This document shows, one piece after another, positions 5,169 to 12,377 of a stretch of 20,339 nucleotides of DNA. The DNA is from a virus, in IMG/VR virus record IMGVR_UViG_3300030085_001506, positions 1,453 through 21,791 of that record; one strand, written 5' to 3'. A program made the translations under genes and the position numbers. Positions within the stretch are counted from its first letter, which is position 1, and every line of letters starts with the position of its first letter. The notes below the pieces were generated by a model, which was not told where the DNA came from, ran no database searches, and saw only the letters and a program-made list of their open reading frames with translations.

Positions 5169-5793
5169 ACTGATTAGCGTCACCCCTGACGCAGAGAAGC
5201 ATATGGCTTACTGTGCCCGTGTGAGTAATCCAAACAACCAGGAGAATGAGAAGTTCTCTGGTTTGCTCAAGTATTGTGTGAAGCATCAGCACTGGAGCAT
5301 CTTCGAGCAAGCATTCATGACCCTGGAGATCAATACCACCAGGGGAGTGGCGGCTCAAGTGCTTCGTCATAGGTCCTTCACGTATCAAGAGTTTTCCCAA
5401 CGCTATGCTGATTCTTCCCTACTCGCGGAGACGATCCCTTTACCTGAACTACGCAGACAAGACACCAAGAATCGTCAGAATTCTATTGATGATATTGACC
5501 CGTTTGTCCGTCAAGAGTTTCAAATTAAGATGAAGAGACACTTTGATGAGGGAATGAAACTCTACAAAGAGATGCTTGATGCATCGATCGCAAAGGAGTG
5601 TGCTCGTTTTGTGCTTCCTTTAGCAACTCCCACAAGAATCTATATGACGGGCTCTGTAAGATCATGGATCCATTATATCGATTTGCGCTCTGCTAACGGT
5701 ACACAGAAGGAGCACATGGACATTGCTCTGGGTGCTAAGAAGATTTTTATCGAGCAATTCCCTGCTGTCGCTGAGGCGATGGAATGGGTTTAA
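5149..5793 (+). CDS. thyX: Flavin-dependent thymidylate synthase
   Basis: A 214-aa ThyX. It methylates dUMP to dTMP using methylene-tetrahydrofolate, FAD and NADPH. The signature is RHRSFTYQEFSQR at residues 73-85, matching the RHRX7S motif with the serine at 83. FVLPLATPTRIYMTGSVRSWIHYIDLR in the C-terminal half (written here in pieces: FVLPLATPTRIY, then SVRSWIHYIDLR) holds the Arg that binds dUMP, and EIN and QEFSQRY are also typical. The length is normal for the family. The start is either ATG 5149 or ATG 5143, both inside the preceding gene; neither has a strong ribosome site, so translation is probably coupled. It supplies dTTP for phage DNA, a common function in cyanophages. Confidence 0.95.
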   Translation: MTDTLIKLISVTPDAEKHMAYCARVSNPNNQENEKFSGLLKYCVKHQHWSIFEQAFMTLEINTTRGVAAQVLRHRSFTYQEFSQRYADSSLLAETIPLPELRRQDTKNRQNSIDDIDPFVRQEFQIKMKRHFDEGMKLYKEMLDASIAKECARFVLPLATPTRIYMTGSVRSWIHYIDLRSANGTQKEHMDIALGAKKIFIEQFPAVAEAMEWV

Positions 5794-5799
5794 TAAATA
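5793..5799 (+). promoter_or_regulatory. T4-late-like promoter box (ATAAATA)
   Basis: ATAAATA overlaps the thyX stop codon. It resembles the T4 late box TATAAATA, here in a TAATAAATAA context. A start near 5806 would leave a short leader containing AAAGG (5809-5813) before ATG 5824. It may provide late expression of the phoH to gp32 block in addition to readthrough. Confidence 0.4.
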
Positions 5800-5823
5800 A
5801 AGTTAAGTAAAGGTGATTCAAGT

Positions 5824-6069
5824 ATGGCAACATACCCCGTTAAACATGTAAAGACTGGCGAAACAAAAGACGTGAAGATGAGTATTCACGACTGGGACCA
5901 GTGGAAAATTGATAACCCAGAGTGGGAAAGATATTTCACAGCAGAAAACGCACCGAACTTTGGAGAGGTGGGTGAGGTTTACGACAAACTTAAGAAATCT
6001 CACCCCGGCTGGAACGATGTCTTGCGAAAGGCATCGAAAATGCCAGGTTCCAATGTCCGCCCTGTTTGA
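5824..6069 (+). CDS. Small phage protein, FmdB-like without cysteines
   Basis: An 81-aa basic protein starting MATYPVKHVKTGETKDVKMS. The N-terminus (MATY followed by a short beta-rich stretch), then WDQWKIDNPEWERYF, GEVGEVYDKLKK and the C-terminal HPGWNDVLRKASKMPGSNV match a small protein frequent in tailed phages and sometimes labelled FmdB-like. The zinc-ribbon cysteines of true FmdB are absent: there is no cysteine at all. It lies just upstream of phoH, five bases from the phoH ATG. The function is unknown, and the FmdB link is a resemblance only. Confidence 0.65.
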   Translation: MATYPVKHVKTGETKDVKMSIHDWDQWKIDNPEWERYFTAENAPNFGEVGEVYDKLKKSHPGWNDVLRKASKMPGSNVRPV

Positions 6070-6074
6070 TTCTT

Positions 6075-6830
6075 ATGCCAGCAAAAAGAAAGTCTCAGTC
6101 CCCTATCGTTCCATTCGGAATGAGTAACAAGCATATGAAAAGAAAGAAACCACTAAACACAGACTTGATGAAAAACATCGAGCCTCTGACACAGAATCAG
6201 GAAGAACTTTTTAGATGCTACAAGAATGATCAAAATCTTGTAGCATATGGATGTGCTGGTACGGGGAAGACCTTCATCACACTCTACAATGCTCTCAGAG
6301 ATGTCTTTGACATGAAGACACCCTATGAGAAGATTTACATCGTCAGATCGCTTGTGGCCACCAGAGAGATCGGTTTCCTACCTGGAGATCATGAGGATAA
6401 ATCCTCTCTCTATCAAATTCCATATAAGAATATGGTGAAGTTCATGTTTGAACTTCCAACAGAAGGAGATTTTGAGATGCTGTATGGCAACCTCAAAGCA
6501 CAAGGAACGATCTCTTTCTGGTCTACGTCATTCATCCGTGGAACCACACTTGATAATGCAATCATTATCGTTGACGAATTTCAAAACTTAAACTATCATG
6601 AACTTGATAGTATAATCACAAGAGTAGGTGAGAACAGTAAGATTATGTTCTGCGGTGACGCAACACAATCCGACCTTCTCAAAGATAGAGAGAGAAATGG
6701 TATCGCAGATTTTATGAAGATCTTGCGTGTTATGCCATCAGTTGATATCATTGAATTTGGAGTAGATGATATTGTTCGCTCTGGTCTTGTTAAAGAATAT
6801 CTACTCGCTAAACTAGAAATGAATCTCTAA
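6075..6830 (+). CDS. phoH: PhoH-like P-loop ATPase
   Basis: A 251-aa PhoH family ATPase. Walker A is GCAGTGKT at residues 59-66, Walker B is AIIIVDEFQN at about 162-171, and a sensor-like CGDATQSD lies at about 193-200. The N-terminal 35 residues are basic and precede the ATPase core. The length is normal for the family. ATG 6075 was chosen over an in-frame TTG at 6066. PhoH is very common in marine phages; its biochemical role is not settled, and RNA or nucleotide-related functions have been suggested. The TAATG overlap with the next gene couples it to the nuclease. Confidence 0.95.
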   Translation: MPAKRKSQSPIVPFGMSNKHMKRKKPLNTDLMKNIEPLTQNQEELFRCYKNDQNLVAYGCAGTGKTFITLYNALRDVFDMKTPYEKIYIVRSLVATREIGFLPGDHEDKSSLYQIPYKNMVKFMFELPTEGDFEMLYGNLKAQGTISFWSTSFIRGTTLDNAIIIVDEFQNLNYHELDSIITRVGENSKIMFCGDATQSDLLKDRERNGIADFMKILRVMPSVDIIEFGVDDIVRSGLVKEYLLAKLEMNL

Positions 6831-7513
6831 TGAATTTTATTCATCATAATTATCTCGGTGATCTTGAATTAAACAAAAAAGAAACCAATGGCATCCGTCT
6901 CTACAACCTTCCTAGTGGAGATTGGGTGCCTTCTATTACGTCTGTAACTTCATTTTATAACAGAGAAATCTTTGTGAAGTGGAGAAAGAGAGTTGGTATT
7001 GAAGAAGCCAATCGTATTACGAAGAAAGCAACTGCTCGTGGAACAGACTTTCACGCAGCAACCGAACTCTACATGTTGAACAAAGAAATTAATTGGGACG
7101 AATTTCGGCCCTTGACTAAGTTCATGTTTCACCATGCTAAACCATATCTGGACAAGATAAATAATATACACGCTATAGAAAGGACTCTGTACTCAGAGTA
7201 TCTTGGACTAGCAGGTAGAGTTGACTGTATCGGAGAGTACGAAGGCGAACTCGCAGTCATCGATTTCAAGACATCCGAAAAAATTAAACCAGAAGAGTGG
7301 CTAGAGAACTATTTTGTTCAGGAAACTTTCTACGCTGCTGCATACTATGAGTTGACTGGTATCCCTGTCAAAAAACTTATCACTATCATGGTTACTCCTG
7401 GTGGTGAGGTCGAAGTATTTGACAAAAGAAACAAAGGGGATTATATTAAATTATTAGTTCGGTATATTAAAGAATTTGTATCTCACAATCTTAGGTCAGA
7501 GAATGGAGAATGA
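6830..7513 (+). CDS. RecB-like PD-(D/E)XK exonuclease
   Basis: A 227-aa nuclease of the PD-(D/E)XK superfamily. Motifs in order are ARGTDFHAATEL at about residues 69-80, AGRVDCIG at about 128-135 with the metal-binding aspartate, and AVIDFKTS at about 142-149 with the D-x-K core; a conserved Gln (FVQETFYAAAYY) follows at about 164. This matches the phage and mitochondrial MGME1-like single-strand exonucleases. It probably acts in recombination or end processing, which fits its place next to the gp33-gp59-gp32 replication cluster. The start overlaps the phoH stop by one base and the end overlaps gp33 by 11 bases. Confidence 0.88.
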   Translation: MNFIHHNYLGDLELNKKETNGIRLYNLPSGDWVPSITSVTSFYNREIFVKWRKRVGIEEANRITKKATARGTDFHAATELYMLNKEINWDEFRPLTKFMFHHAKPYLDKINNIHAIERTLYSEYLGLAGRVDCIGEYEGELAVIDFKTSEKIKPEEWLENYFVQETFYAAAYYELTGIPVKKLITIMVTPGGEVEVFDKRNKGDYIKLLVRYIKEFVSHNLRSENGE

Positions 7514-7760
7514 ACTAGAAAAAGTATTAGAGAGTAAGTTCTTTTGTCCATCCCGTTTTGCACAGGAAATCGAATCTCTTGTGCAACACAATGAAGGAAT
7601 GAACTACATCGACGCAATTATTCACTTCTGTGATCAACAAAACATTGACGTAGAATCTGTTCCTAAACTTATTTCTAAACCTCTCAAAGAAAAACTTAAA
7701 TATGAAGCAATGGAACTAAACTTCTTGAAGAGAAGTTCCAGGGCAAAACTACCTTTGTAA
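7503..7760 (+). CDS. 33: gp33-like late transcription coactivator
   Basis: An 85-aa protein at the position of T4 gene 33, between the nuclease and gp59. T4 gp33 binds RNA polymerase and the sliding clamp and, with the gp55 sigma factor, switches on late transcription. Similarity is modest, but the helix layout fits: NYIDAIIHFCDQQNIDVESVPKLI matches the T4 pattern of a helix, a short turn and a second helix (YLEATTAFLEENSIPETQFAKFI). It ends in SSRAKLPL, which is hydrophobic but basic, where T4 ends in an acidic LDFLL clamp-binding tail. ATG 7503 is used; an upstream start at 7476 lies in the nuclease gene. Confidence 0.8.
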   Translation: MENELEKVLESKFFCPSRFAQEIESLVQHNEGMNYIDAIIHFCDQQNIDVESVPKLISKPLKEKLKYEAMELNFLKRSSRAKLPL

Positions 7761-7776
7761 TTTTTATATCTTCGTG

Positions 7777-8364
7777 ATGCCTTTTGATGCCTATAAACAA
7801 TACCTCTCTTTAAAGAATCACTTTACTAAAGAGAAGTATGACTACCACAAGTATTGTGGAAAGAGTCGTGCGACTGTACAATCTTTCTACAAGAGAAAGG
7901 ATCGCTTTTGGTTTGAAAAATTAGCAAGAAATAAAAACGATAAAGAAGTTATTGAGTTCTTTGTATCTAACTTTATCACCTGCACTGATCCGAGTAAGCT
8001 TTGGATAGGAGAAATGATACGCGAAGGTGAGGGTAGATATACTTCATGGAAGAAAAGAACCCAGTCTCTTTCATACGTTTTTAAAGAAGAGATGGAAAAA
8101 ATTCTTGCAGGAACTGATTTAGATTCTGCATTTACAAGTTCTACTGGACATCCACCAGTATTGAAGAAGTATTTAAGTGGTCAAATCTCCATTGAGACTC
8201 TGGTTATATGTGATAAAATTCTTGGATATCGAACTGACTATGACAAAAAACTAACAGACCCAGTATGGGAAACTGTTAGTCTGCGAATGAAGAAGTATTC
8301 TCCATTCCTAAATATCGATGTATTCCGTTACAAAAAAATCTTGAGGGAGGTCGCGTTACAGTAA
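7777..8364 (+). CDS. 59: gp59-like loader of the replicative helicase
   Basis: A 195-aa protein similar to T4 gp59 (217 aa), which binds forked DNA and gp32 and loads the gp41 helicase. Matching stretches include YLSLKNHFTKEKYDYHKY with T4 YLMIKQHMNGKYDVIKY, KRKDRFWFEKLARN with KRRDKYFFQKLSEK, and the C-terminal LRMKKYSPFLNIDVFRYKKI with IKLKAYRKILNIDSQK. The protein is all-helical and basic, as expected. GTG 7774 is immediately followed by ATG 7777; ATG is used. The stop overlaps the next start (TAATG). Confidence 0.92.
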   Translation: MPFDAYKQYLSLKNHFTKEKYDYHKYCGKSRATVQSFYKRKDRFWFEKLARNKNDKEVIEFFVSNFITCTDPSKLWIGEMIREGEGRYTSWKKRTQSLSYVFKEEMEKILAGTDLDSAFTSSTGHPPVLKKYLSGQISIETLVICDKILGYRTDYDKKLTDPVWETVSLRMKKYSPFLNIDVFRYKKILREVALQ

Positions 8365-8708
8365 TGAGTTTCTTTGACTCTGAGGTTGTCCGTGCTGAGA
8401 TGACCGAAATAAGTGAGCTACAGGAAGATGTTTACCGTAACGTCTTCAAATTTCCTACAATGGACAGAGAAGAAAAACTTTTTCATGTTGGACTTCTGGA
8501 AAAACTCATAGAGAAACAAAAAGTTCTCTATACTCGTCTGAGTTTATCTGATGATCCAGAAGCAAAACTTATGAAAAAGAATATCATCGATTCTGCTCAA
8601 ATGATGGGTCTCTCATCAGAAGTTGATATGAATGTTGTTTTCTCAAACATGTCACAAATGCTTGAAGTGATGAGAAGTCAGATTGACAAAGGTGACCCCA
8701 GCCTTTAG
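8364..8708 (+). CDS. DUF1825-like protein of cyanobacterial type
   Basis: A 114-aa, mostly helical, acidic protein. Its start MSFFDSEVVRAEMTEI and the following helices (KLFHVGLLEKLIEKQKVLYTRLSLSDDPEA) resemble DUF1825, a family found in cyanobacteria and in cyanophages. The C-terminus is rich in Met (NMSQMLEVMRSQ). No activity is known. T4 has no equivalent between genes 59 and 32, so this is a cyanophage addition inside a conserved block. It is coupled to gp59 by TAATG and is followed by a 48-base leader before gp32. Confidence 0.75.
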   Translation: MSFFDSEVVRAEMTEISELQEDVYRNVFKFPTMDREEKLFHVGLLEKLIEKQKVLYTRLSLSDDPEAKLMKKNIIDSAQMMGLSSEVDMNVVFSNMSQMLEVMRSQIDKGDPSL

Positions 8709-8756
8709 AATACACGGGTACACAAAAGCCAAATACGTACAAACACAACGAATCCT

Positions 8757-9269
8757 ATGTCTTTCGCAAATCTTAAAAAGCAATCCTCTCTTGGATCTCT
8801 GACCTCTAAACTGGTCAAGGAAGTTGAGAAGATGAACAATACTGGTGGCGGTGGAGATGACCGTCTCTGGAAACCTGAAATGGATAAGACTGGCAACGGT
8901 TATGCAGTCATCCGTTTCCTGCCTGCCCCTAATGAAGAAGAACTTCCTTGGGCAAAGATGTACTCCCATGCCTTCCAAGGCCCTGGTGGTTGGTACATTG
9001 AGAATTCATTGACCACTATCGGTCAGAAGGATCCTCTTGGTGAATACAACCGTGAACTTTGGAACAGTGGTAACGAGACCGATAAGGACACTGTTCGCAA
9101 GCAGAAGCGCAAACTGTCTTACTACAGCAACATCTATGTTGTGCAGGACAAGGCAAACCCTCATAACGAAGGTAAAGTCTTCCTGTTCAAATATGGTAAG
9201 AAGATCTTTGACAAGATCATGGAAGCAATGCAACCTGAGTTTGAGGATGAGACTCCAATCAATCCTTGA
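8757..9269 (+). CDS. 32: gp32 single-stranded DNA-binding protein, N-terminal part of a disrupted gene
   Basis: The first 170 residues of a gp32-type SSB, which coats single-stranded DNA during replication and recombination. Conserved stretches include ERHEAD-equivalent LWKPEMDKTGNGYAVIRFLP (here residues about 37-56, T4 WKLKLDNAGNGQAVIRFLP), WYIENSLTT, KQKRKLSYYSNIYVVQDKANP and NEGKVFLFKYGKKIFDKI. The T4 zinc-finger cysteines are absent, as far as I know a usual trait of cyanophage gp32. After DETPINP the frame hits TGA at 9267-9269. In T4 the OB-fold continues with a WEGANFVLKVKQVSGF-type segment that is missing here, and the C-terminal part resumes in the +1 frame at 9268. The upstream leader is A/C-rich with no ribosome site, and T4 gp32 is translationally self-regulated from such a leader. 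Confidence 0.85.
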   Translation: MSFANLKKQSSLGSLTSKLVKEVEKMNNTGGGGDDRLWKPEMDKTGNGYAVIRFLPAPNEEELPWAKMYSHAFQGPGGWYIENSLTTIGQKDPLGEYNRELWNSGNETDKDTVRKQKRKLSYYSNIYVVQDKANPHNEGKVFLFKYGKKIFDKIMEAMQPEFEDETPINP

Positions 9270-9582
9270 CGATGCTCTTGAAGCCCTGTGGAAAAAAGAG
9301 TACTCGCTTACTGCCCTGACTGCTGCAGATCAGTTCAAGTCCTATGAGCAACTGGAGAATCGTCTGAAGATGGTTCTTGGTCAGAAGGCTCCTTCCCGTC
9401 CTCGCTTTGAGGAAGATCTGGAAGATGAGTCTGAAGGTCGTGGATCTTTCACTCCTGACTTCAAGTCAAAGGCACCTGAACCTGCTGCTGACTTCAATGC
9501 ACCAGACATCACTCCTGCTAAGTCTGCTGACTCTGATGAGGATGATGCTCTGTCTTACTTCCAGAAACTCGCTGAAGAGTGA
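9247..9582 (+). pseudogene. 32: gp32 C-terminal fragment in the +1 frame
   Basis: This frame carries the rest of gp32: DDALEALWKKEYSLTALTAADQFKSYEQLENRLKMVLG, seen here as DDALEALWKKEYSL followed by QFKSYEQLENRLKMVLG (T4 DKFKSFEELNTKFGQVMG), then a Pro/Ala-rich linker and the acidic tail DSDEDDALSYFQKLAEE. The tail in T4 binds other replication proteins. The coding match resumes at 9268, one base into the stop codon of the N-terminal frame. An in-frame ATG at 9247 lies inside the N-terminal part and is probably not a genuine start. About 35 residues that join the two parts in other gp32 proteins are missing. Confidence 0.75.
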
Positions 9583-10251
9583 TTAGTTATAAATTCTGAT
9601 ATTATCTCCAGTTTTCAAGGATTCAGTCTTATATTGACTGGATCCTTTTCTGTATACCATCATTTCCTCCATATCATCGCGAACAATATTAAGGTATCTG
9701 GACTTCAGTAAGAATATATTTCTTTTATCATCTTCAAGTTGAGATTCATACTCATAGTTAGTGACTTCCTTTGCAATGTTAGATAACTCAACTATGGTAT
9801 CACTTTGGGTATCTGTATATTTGAATGCAAATGTAGAGTCGGTTCTGAGACCGGAGGGCATCATAATAATGCCTTTACTATCTTTTATTTCAATGGTCTC
9901 ATAATGATGCACTCCATTGAAAAGGGTATCATAGTCTCCATACTTCTCAAGCATGTAACGATCAAAGTCTGTTTGCTTCAATGGCCACTCTGTTTGAACG
10001 TTAATGATGTTATTACATGTAAGAACTAACCAATCTAAGTTAGAGTCTTGATAGAAATCAAATGCGACATTATCTGGTCTATCATCACCTCTGATCTGAT
10101 ACTTTTCAAAGACAGCAACACTCTGAAAGATATCTTCTCTGAGTTTTCCTTTCTTAAATAAATTTTTTACTTGAATAAAGTCAGAAATCTTCGCATCAGG
10201 AAGTCTGCTAACATATTCAAAATCTGGAACTTGACTGAAGTAATTTGACAT
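9583..10251 (-). CDS. 53: gp53-like baseplate wedge protein
   Basis: A 222-aa protein of the T4 gp53 type (196 aa in T4), which joins the baseplate wedge to the central hub and triggers wedge association. The match is clearest in the N-terminal half: KYQIRGDDRPDNVAFDFYQDSNLDWLVLTCNN against T4 YYIKGSPRPEELANAIYGNPQLYWVLLMCND (given here as RPDNVAFDFYQDSNLDWLVL and following residues). The C-terminal half has KRNIFLLKSRYLNIVRDDMEEMM, like the T4 tail IKIIAKSDINSFMNDLIRIME. It follows gp48 by one base and is the last gene of the minus-strand group. Its stop abuts the gp32 stop, and its 3' codons contain the terminator hairpin at 9617-9649. Confidence 0.88.
   Translation of the reverse strand: MSNYFSQVPDFEYVSRLPDAKISDFIQVKNLFKKGKLREDIFQSVAVFEKYQIRGDDRPDNVAFDFYQDSNLDWLVLTCNNIINVQTEWPLKQTDFDRYMLEKYGDYDTLFNGVHHYETIEIKDSKGIIMMPSGLRTDSTFAFKYTDTQSDTIVELSNIAKEVTNYEYESQLEDDKRNIFLLKSRYLNIVRDDMEEMMVYRKGSSQYKTESLKTGDNIRIYN
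9617..9649 (+). terminator. Terminator-like hairpin downstream of gp32, inside gp53
   Basis: A 12-bp stem (AAGGATTCAGTC at 9617-9628 with GACTGGATCCTT at 9636-9647; one T-G wobble), a 7-base loop TTATATT and a short T-run TTTT (9646-9649). It lies 35 bases after the gp32 stop. Plus-strand transcripts would see it as a terminator. It is at the same time coding sequence of the convergent gp53 gene. The T-run is short, so efficiency is uncertain. Confidence 0.6.
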
Positions 10252-10252
10252 T

Positions 10253-11548
10253 TTAGAAACCTATAGTAGCATCATTGTCCTGAGCATAATCATTATTGAA
10301 TACGGGTTCGAGTTCACTAAACTGTAGTGTGAGTTCGTATGATGTCATTGCACCATCATCAAAGGTTGCATAATTTCCTTCAGGAGTGTAGTTCACTGCT
10401 ACAGATTGCAGGGCACACTCTTTTATTTTATTCATGAAAGGATTGTCCTCACCACCTGGGCCCCTATGGAGGTATTGAATCTGGAAAGTGTGAGGAGATT
10501 TCAGGAAGAGGTGAGAATTACTTTTTTGTGGTGCAGATCCTTGCTTGAAGAATCTAATAATCTTTACAATCTCTGCACTTTCTAATCTTTCTCTTGCATT
10601 CATTTTGAATTGAAAAGAGAATGTCCTAAGTGAAGGACCAGAGAACAAAAGTTCAAGGTTGGGGTTGATGACTGCACCAGTGGTTCTTGTTAATAACTGC
10701 CCACCAGTTCCTGATGCAGCACCAGCAAATGCGGTCGCAACAGCAGTTCCAACTTCACCAGAGTTTGATGCTATTTTATCTGCAACGTCTTTTACGCCAC
10801 CAAAGAAACCATCTGCACCTTTAGTGATTCCCCTCAATGCAACATCTGCCAACGCTGCTTCTGCAGCATTCATGTTTTGACCTGCCCACTGAACAGAGTT
10901 AGTGTCTTGAATACCACCAGGGATTGGAAGAACAACAGTTCCTATGCCTTTTCTATCCTCTGCTCTATCACTAAATCCAAAATTACTTGTATTAAGATCT
11001 TTTGGAACATATTCAAGCATTGTGAATCGAATCACATCTTGTTTTGTCTTTCCAAGATCTAATGGGTAAATACAGTCTGGAAATTGTTTTCTTGTGTCTG
11101 ATTTGTCTGCGACTGTAAGAGATTGAGAAGCAGGAGCAGTGTTGAGAGATTCTAATGTTTGAACTTCATTTAGAGCAGCATTACCAGACCCAAGTGCAGC
11201 TTTATCAAGGGTTGATTTTGTTACACCATCAATATTATTTTCCGCAAGTTCTCCGGCAGCATTGTTAACTTGATTTTTTATTCCTTGTCTTAATTGAGAT
11301 TTTGGATTTCTTAGATCTCTTTGTTCATTGACAGTTGCGTTCGATGACACTTCATCTTTAGTAACAGTTCCTTCACTATTGACAGTGACACTTTGAATTC
11401 TTACGCTGTTATTTCCTTGAGCATCAGTTCTATATGTTTCTCTTTGAACCGATCCATCGGCAAGAGTAGTTACATCGGTCTTATAGTAGCTCTTTCCACC
11501 AGCGGTTCCCCTGTCAACTACACTTACTTTTGATGTTTTCGATGCCAT
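10253..11548 (-). CDS. 48: gp48-like baseplate tail-tube cap protein
   Basis: A 431-aa protein, a little longer than T4 gp48 (364 aa). gp48 sits on the baseplate and starts the tail tube. The C-terminal domain (about residues 298-425) is the recognisable part: INPNLELLFSGPSLRTFSFQ, then a long helix ERLESAEIVKIIRFFK, then the strand-rich HTFQIQYLH and SVAVNYTPEGNYATFDDGAM. It is the tube-like fold shared by gp48, gp54 and gp19. The N-terminal 150 residues are Ser/Thr/Asn-rich, and an Ala/Gly-rich stretch lies at about 235-290. It follows the previous gene by 15 bases, and a CTAAATA late box lies just upstream on the minus strand. gp48 is favoured over gp54 from size and from being next to gp53. 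Confidence 0.78.
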   Translation of the reverse strand: MASKTSKVSVVDRGTAGGKSYYKTDVTTLADGSVQRETYRTDAQGNNSVRIQSVTVNSEGTVTKDEVSSNATVNEQRDLRNPKSQLRQGIKNQVNNAAGELAENNIDGVTKSTLDKAALGSGNAALNEVQTLESLNTAPASQSLTVADKSDTRKQFPDCIYPLDLGKTKQDVIRFTMLEYVPKDLNTSNFGFSDRAEDRKGIGTVVLPIPGGIQDTNSVQWAGQNMNAAEAALADVALRGITKGADGFFGGVKDVADKIASNSGEVGTAVATAFAGAASGTGGQLLTRTTGAVINPNLELLFSGPSLRTFSFQFKMNARERLESAEIVKIIRFFKQGSAPQKSNSHLFLKSPHTFQIQYLHRGPGGEDNPFMNKIKECALQSVAVNYTPEGNYATFDDGAMTSYELTLQFSELEPVFNNDYAQDNDATIGF

Positions 11549-11563
11549 CAGATATGGTGGTTT

Positions 11564-11914
11564 TTATTTATTTAGCACAAATTTTCCATATTGTAATGAG
11601 AGTAAATCGTCAAGTTCAGTTCTATTGACTATGTATACCTGAGTTCCTAACTCTTCCCATGTATATTGTCTATACTCTCCGTAGTGAAAGTTAATTCCAC
11701 GAAACCCCCAGTTGAACAATTCAGTTACAGCAACTAATGGGTTTTGATCATACTCAATATTGGGAGTCTTTGCATAATATTTAAAAGTACAAATGTTTCC
11801 CTCTTCAGGTATTGGTGTTACAGTATCATTCAGTGCATACATTATCAATTCCATTCTGTCATCAACATTAGACTCGGATTGAATGTCTTGTCTTATCGAT
11901 TCGATACGGTTCAT
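11564..11914 (-). CDS. Conserved-looking protein of unknown function in the baseplate operon
   Basis: A 116-aa acidic protein between gp4 and gp48. It contains aromatic-rich strands (CTFKYYAKTPNIEYDQNPLV and WGFRGINFHYGEYRQYTWEE) and ends LLSLQYGKFVLNK. I believe similar proteins occur in other T4-like marine phages at the same place, but I know no function. The position suggests a small structural or assembly protein. The start overlaps the gp4 stop by 4 bases (ATGA). The gp48 late box lies in its last codons. Confidence 0.72.
   Translation of the reverse strand: MNRIESIRQDIQSESNVDDRMELIMYALNDTVTPIPEEGNICTFKYYAKTPNIEYDQNPLVAVTELFNWGFRGINFHYGEYRQYTWEELGTQVYIVNRTELDDLLSLQYGKFVLNK
11569..11575 (-). 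promoter_or_regulatory. Late promoter box CTAAATA for gp48-gp53
   Basis: On the minus strand the sequence reads CTAAATAAATAAAAA just upstream of gp48. CTAAATA is a variant of the T4 late box TATAAATA and also appears before gp26 at 13218. The predicted start is about 15 bases before the gp48 ATG. It overlaps the 3' end of the 11564-11914 gene. Confidence 0.5.
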
Positions 11915-12354
11915 TTGATACCTAACTCGTCCTCTGTGATGATTTTGAATTCAATTCTTCTGTCCTCACAAAACTCTTGAGCAGCTCTCCATTTTGCCTT
12001 GTTAATTTCCCAAGTAGTGCATTCGTAAATGTATGACTTTGTTTGTCTCTTGGGTTTCTTTGGTGCTTTAGTTTGTTTCTTAGGTTTCACCTCAATTACG
12101 TAAGTTTTAATTTCACCTGTGCTCTCTCGCACTTTTATAATGAAGTCTGGGAAATACTTATGTACTCTTCTGTCAACTGGGGAGACATACGGAATATGAA
12201 ATTCCTCACTACCCCACTGTAAAATATTTTCATTCAAGTCGCACCAACGACAAAACTTGCGTTCCCAACTACTTCGACATATAATATTAGTGGGATCACC
12301 TTTATATTTACTTGGATATGATGGTCTATACTTACTCTTGATGCTTTCTGCCAT
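11911..12354 (-). CDS. 4: gp4-like head completion protein
   Basis: A 147-aa homologue of T4 gp4 (150 aa), which acts after DNA packaging to make heads able to receive tails. Matching stretches are KYRPSYPSKYKGDPTNIICR with T4 KYKPKNPEKYRGNVNNIIYR, SSWERKFCRW with SSWEFKVMRW, IPYVSPVDRRVHKYFPDF with IPYVSPIDGRRHRYYPDF, and VIEVKPKKQTKAPKKPKR with the T4 EVKPKKQTIPPKKPKR. The pattern PD (69-70) ... EVK (88-90) is that of TnsA-like PD-(D/E)XK nucleases, so an activity on DNA ends is plausible. It is first in the minus-strand operon behind a perfect late box, with no clear ribosome site. Confidence 0.93.
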   Translation of the reverse strand: MAESIKSKYRPSYPSKYKGDPTNIICRSSWERKFCRWCDLNENILQWGSEEFHIPYVSPVDRRVHKYFPDFIIKVRESTGEIKTYVIEVKPKKQTKAPKKPKRQTKSYIYECTTWEINKAKWRAAQEFCEDRRIEFKIITEDELGIK

Positions 12355-12377
12355 ACATAATATATAAGGTTAAAAAT

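Noticed and set aside
8709-8756. gp32 translational operator pseudoknot in the leader
   Set aside because: Only a 4-bp GTAC pairing could be found, too weak to claim. The A/C-rich unstructured leader is noted in the gp32 entry instead.
9255-9275. +1 programmed frameshift at CCT-TGA-C in gp32, like prfB CTT-TGA-C
   Set aside because: The sequence does resemble an RF2-type site and the frame is right. However, about 35 conserved residues are missing at the same point, so a deletion explains the break better.
10659-10880. Plus-strand ORF of 73 codons rich in Ala, Pro and Val
   Set aside because: It is the antisense shadow of the Ala/Gly-rich part of gp48, has no ribosome site, and its composition follows from the other strand.
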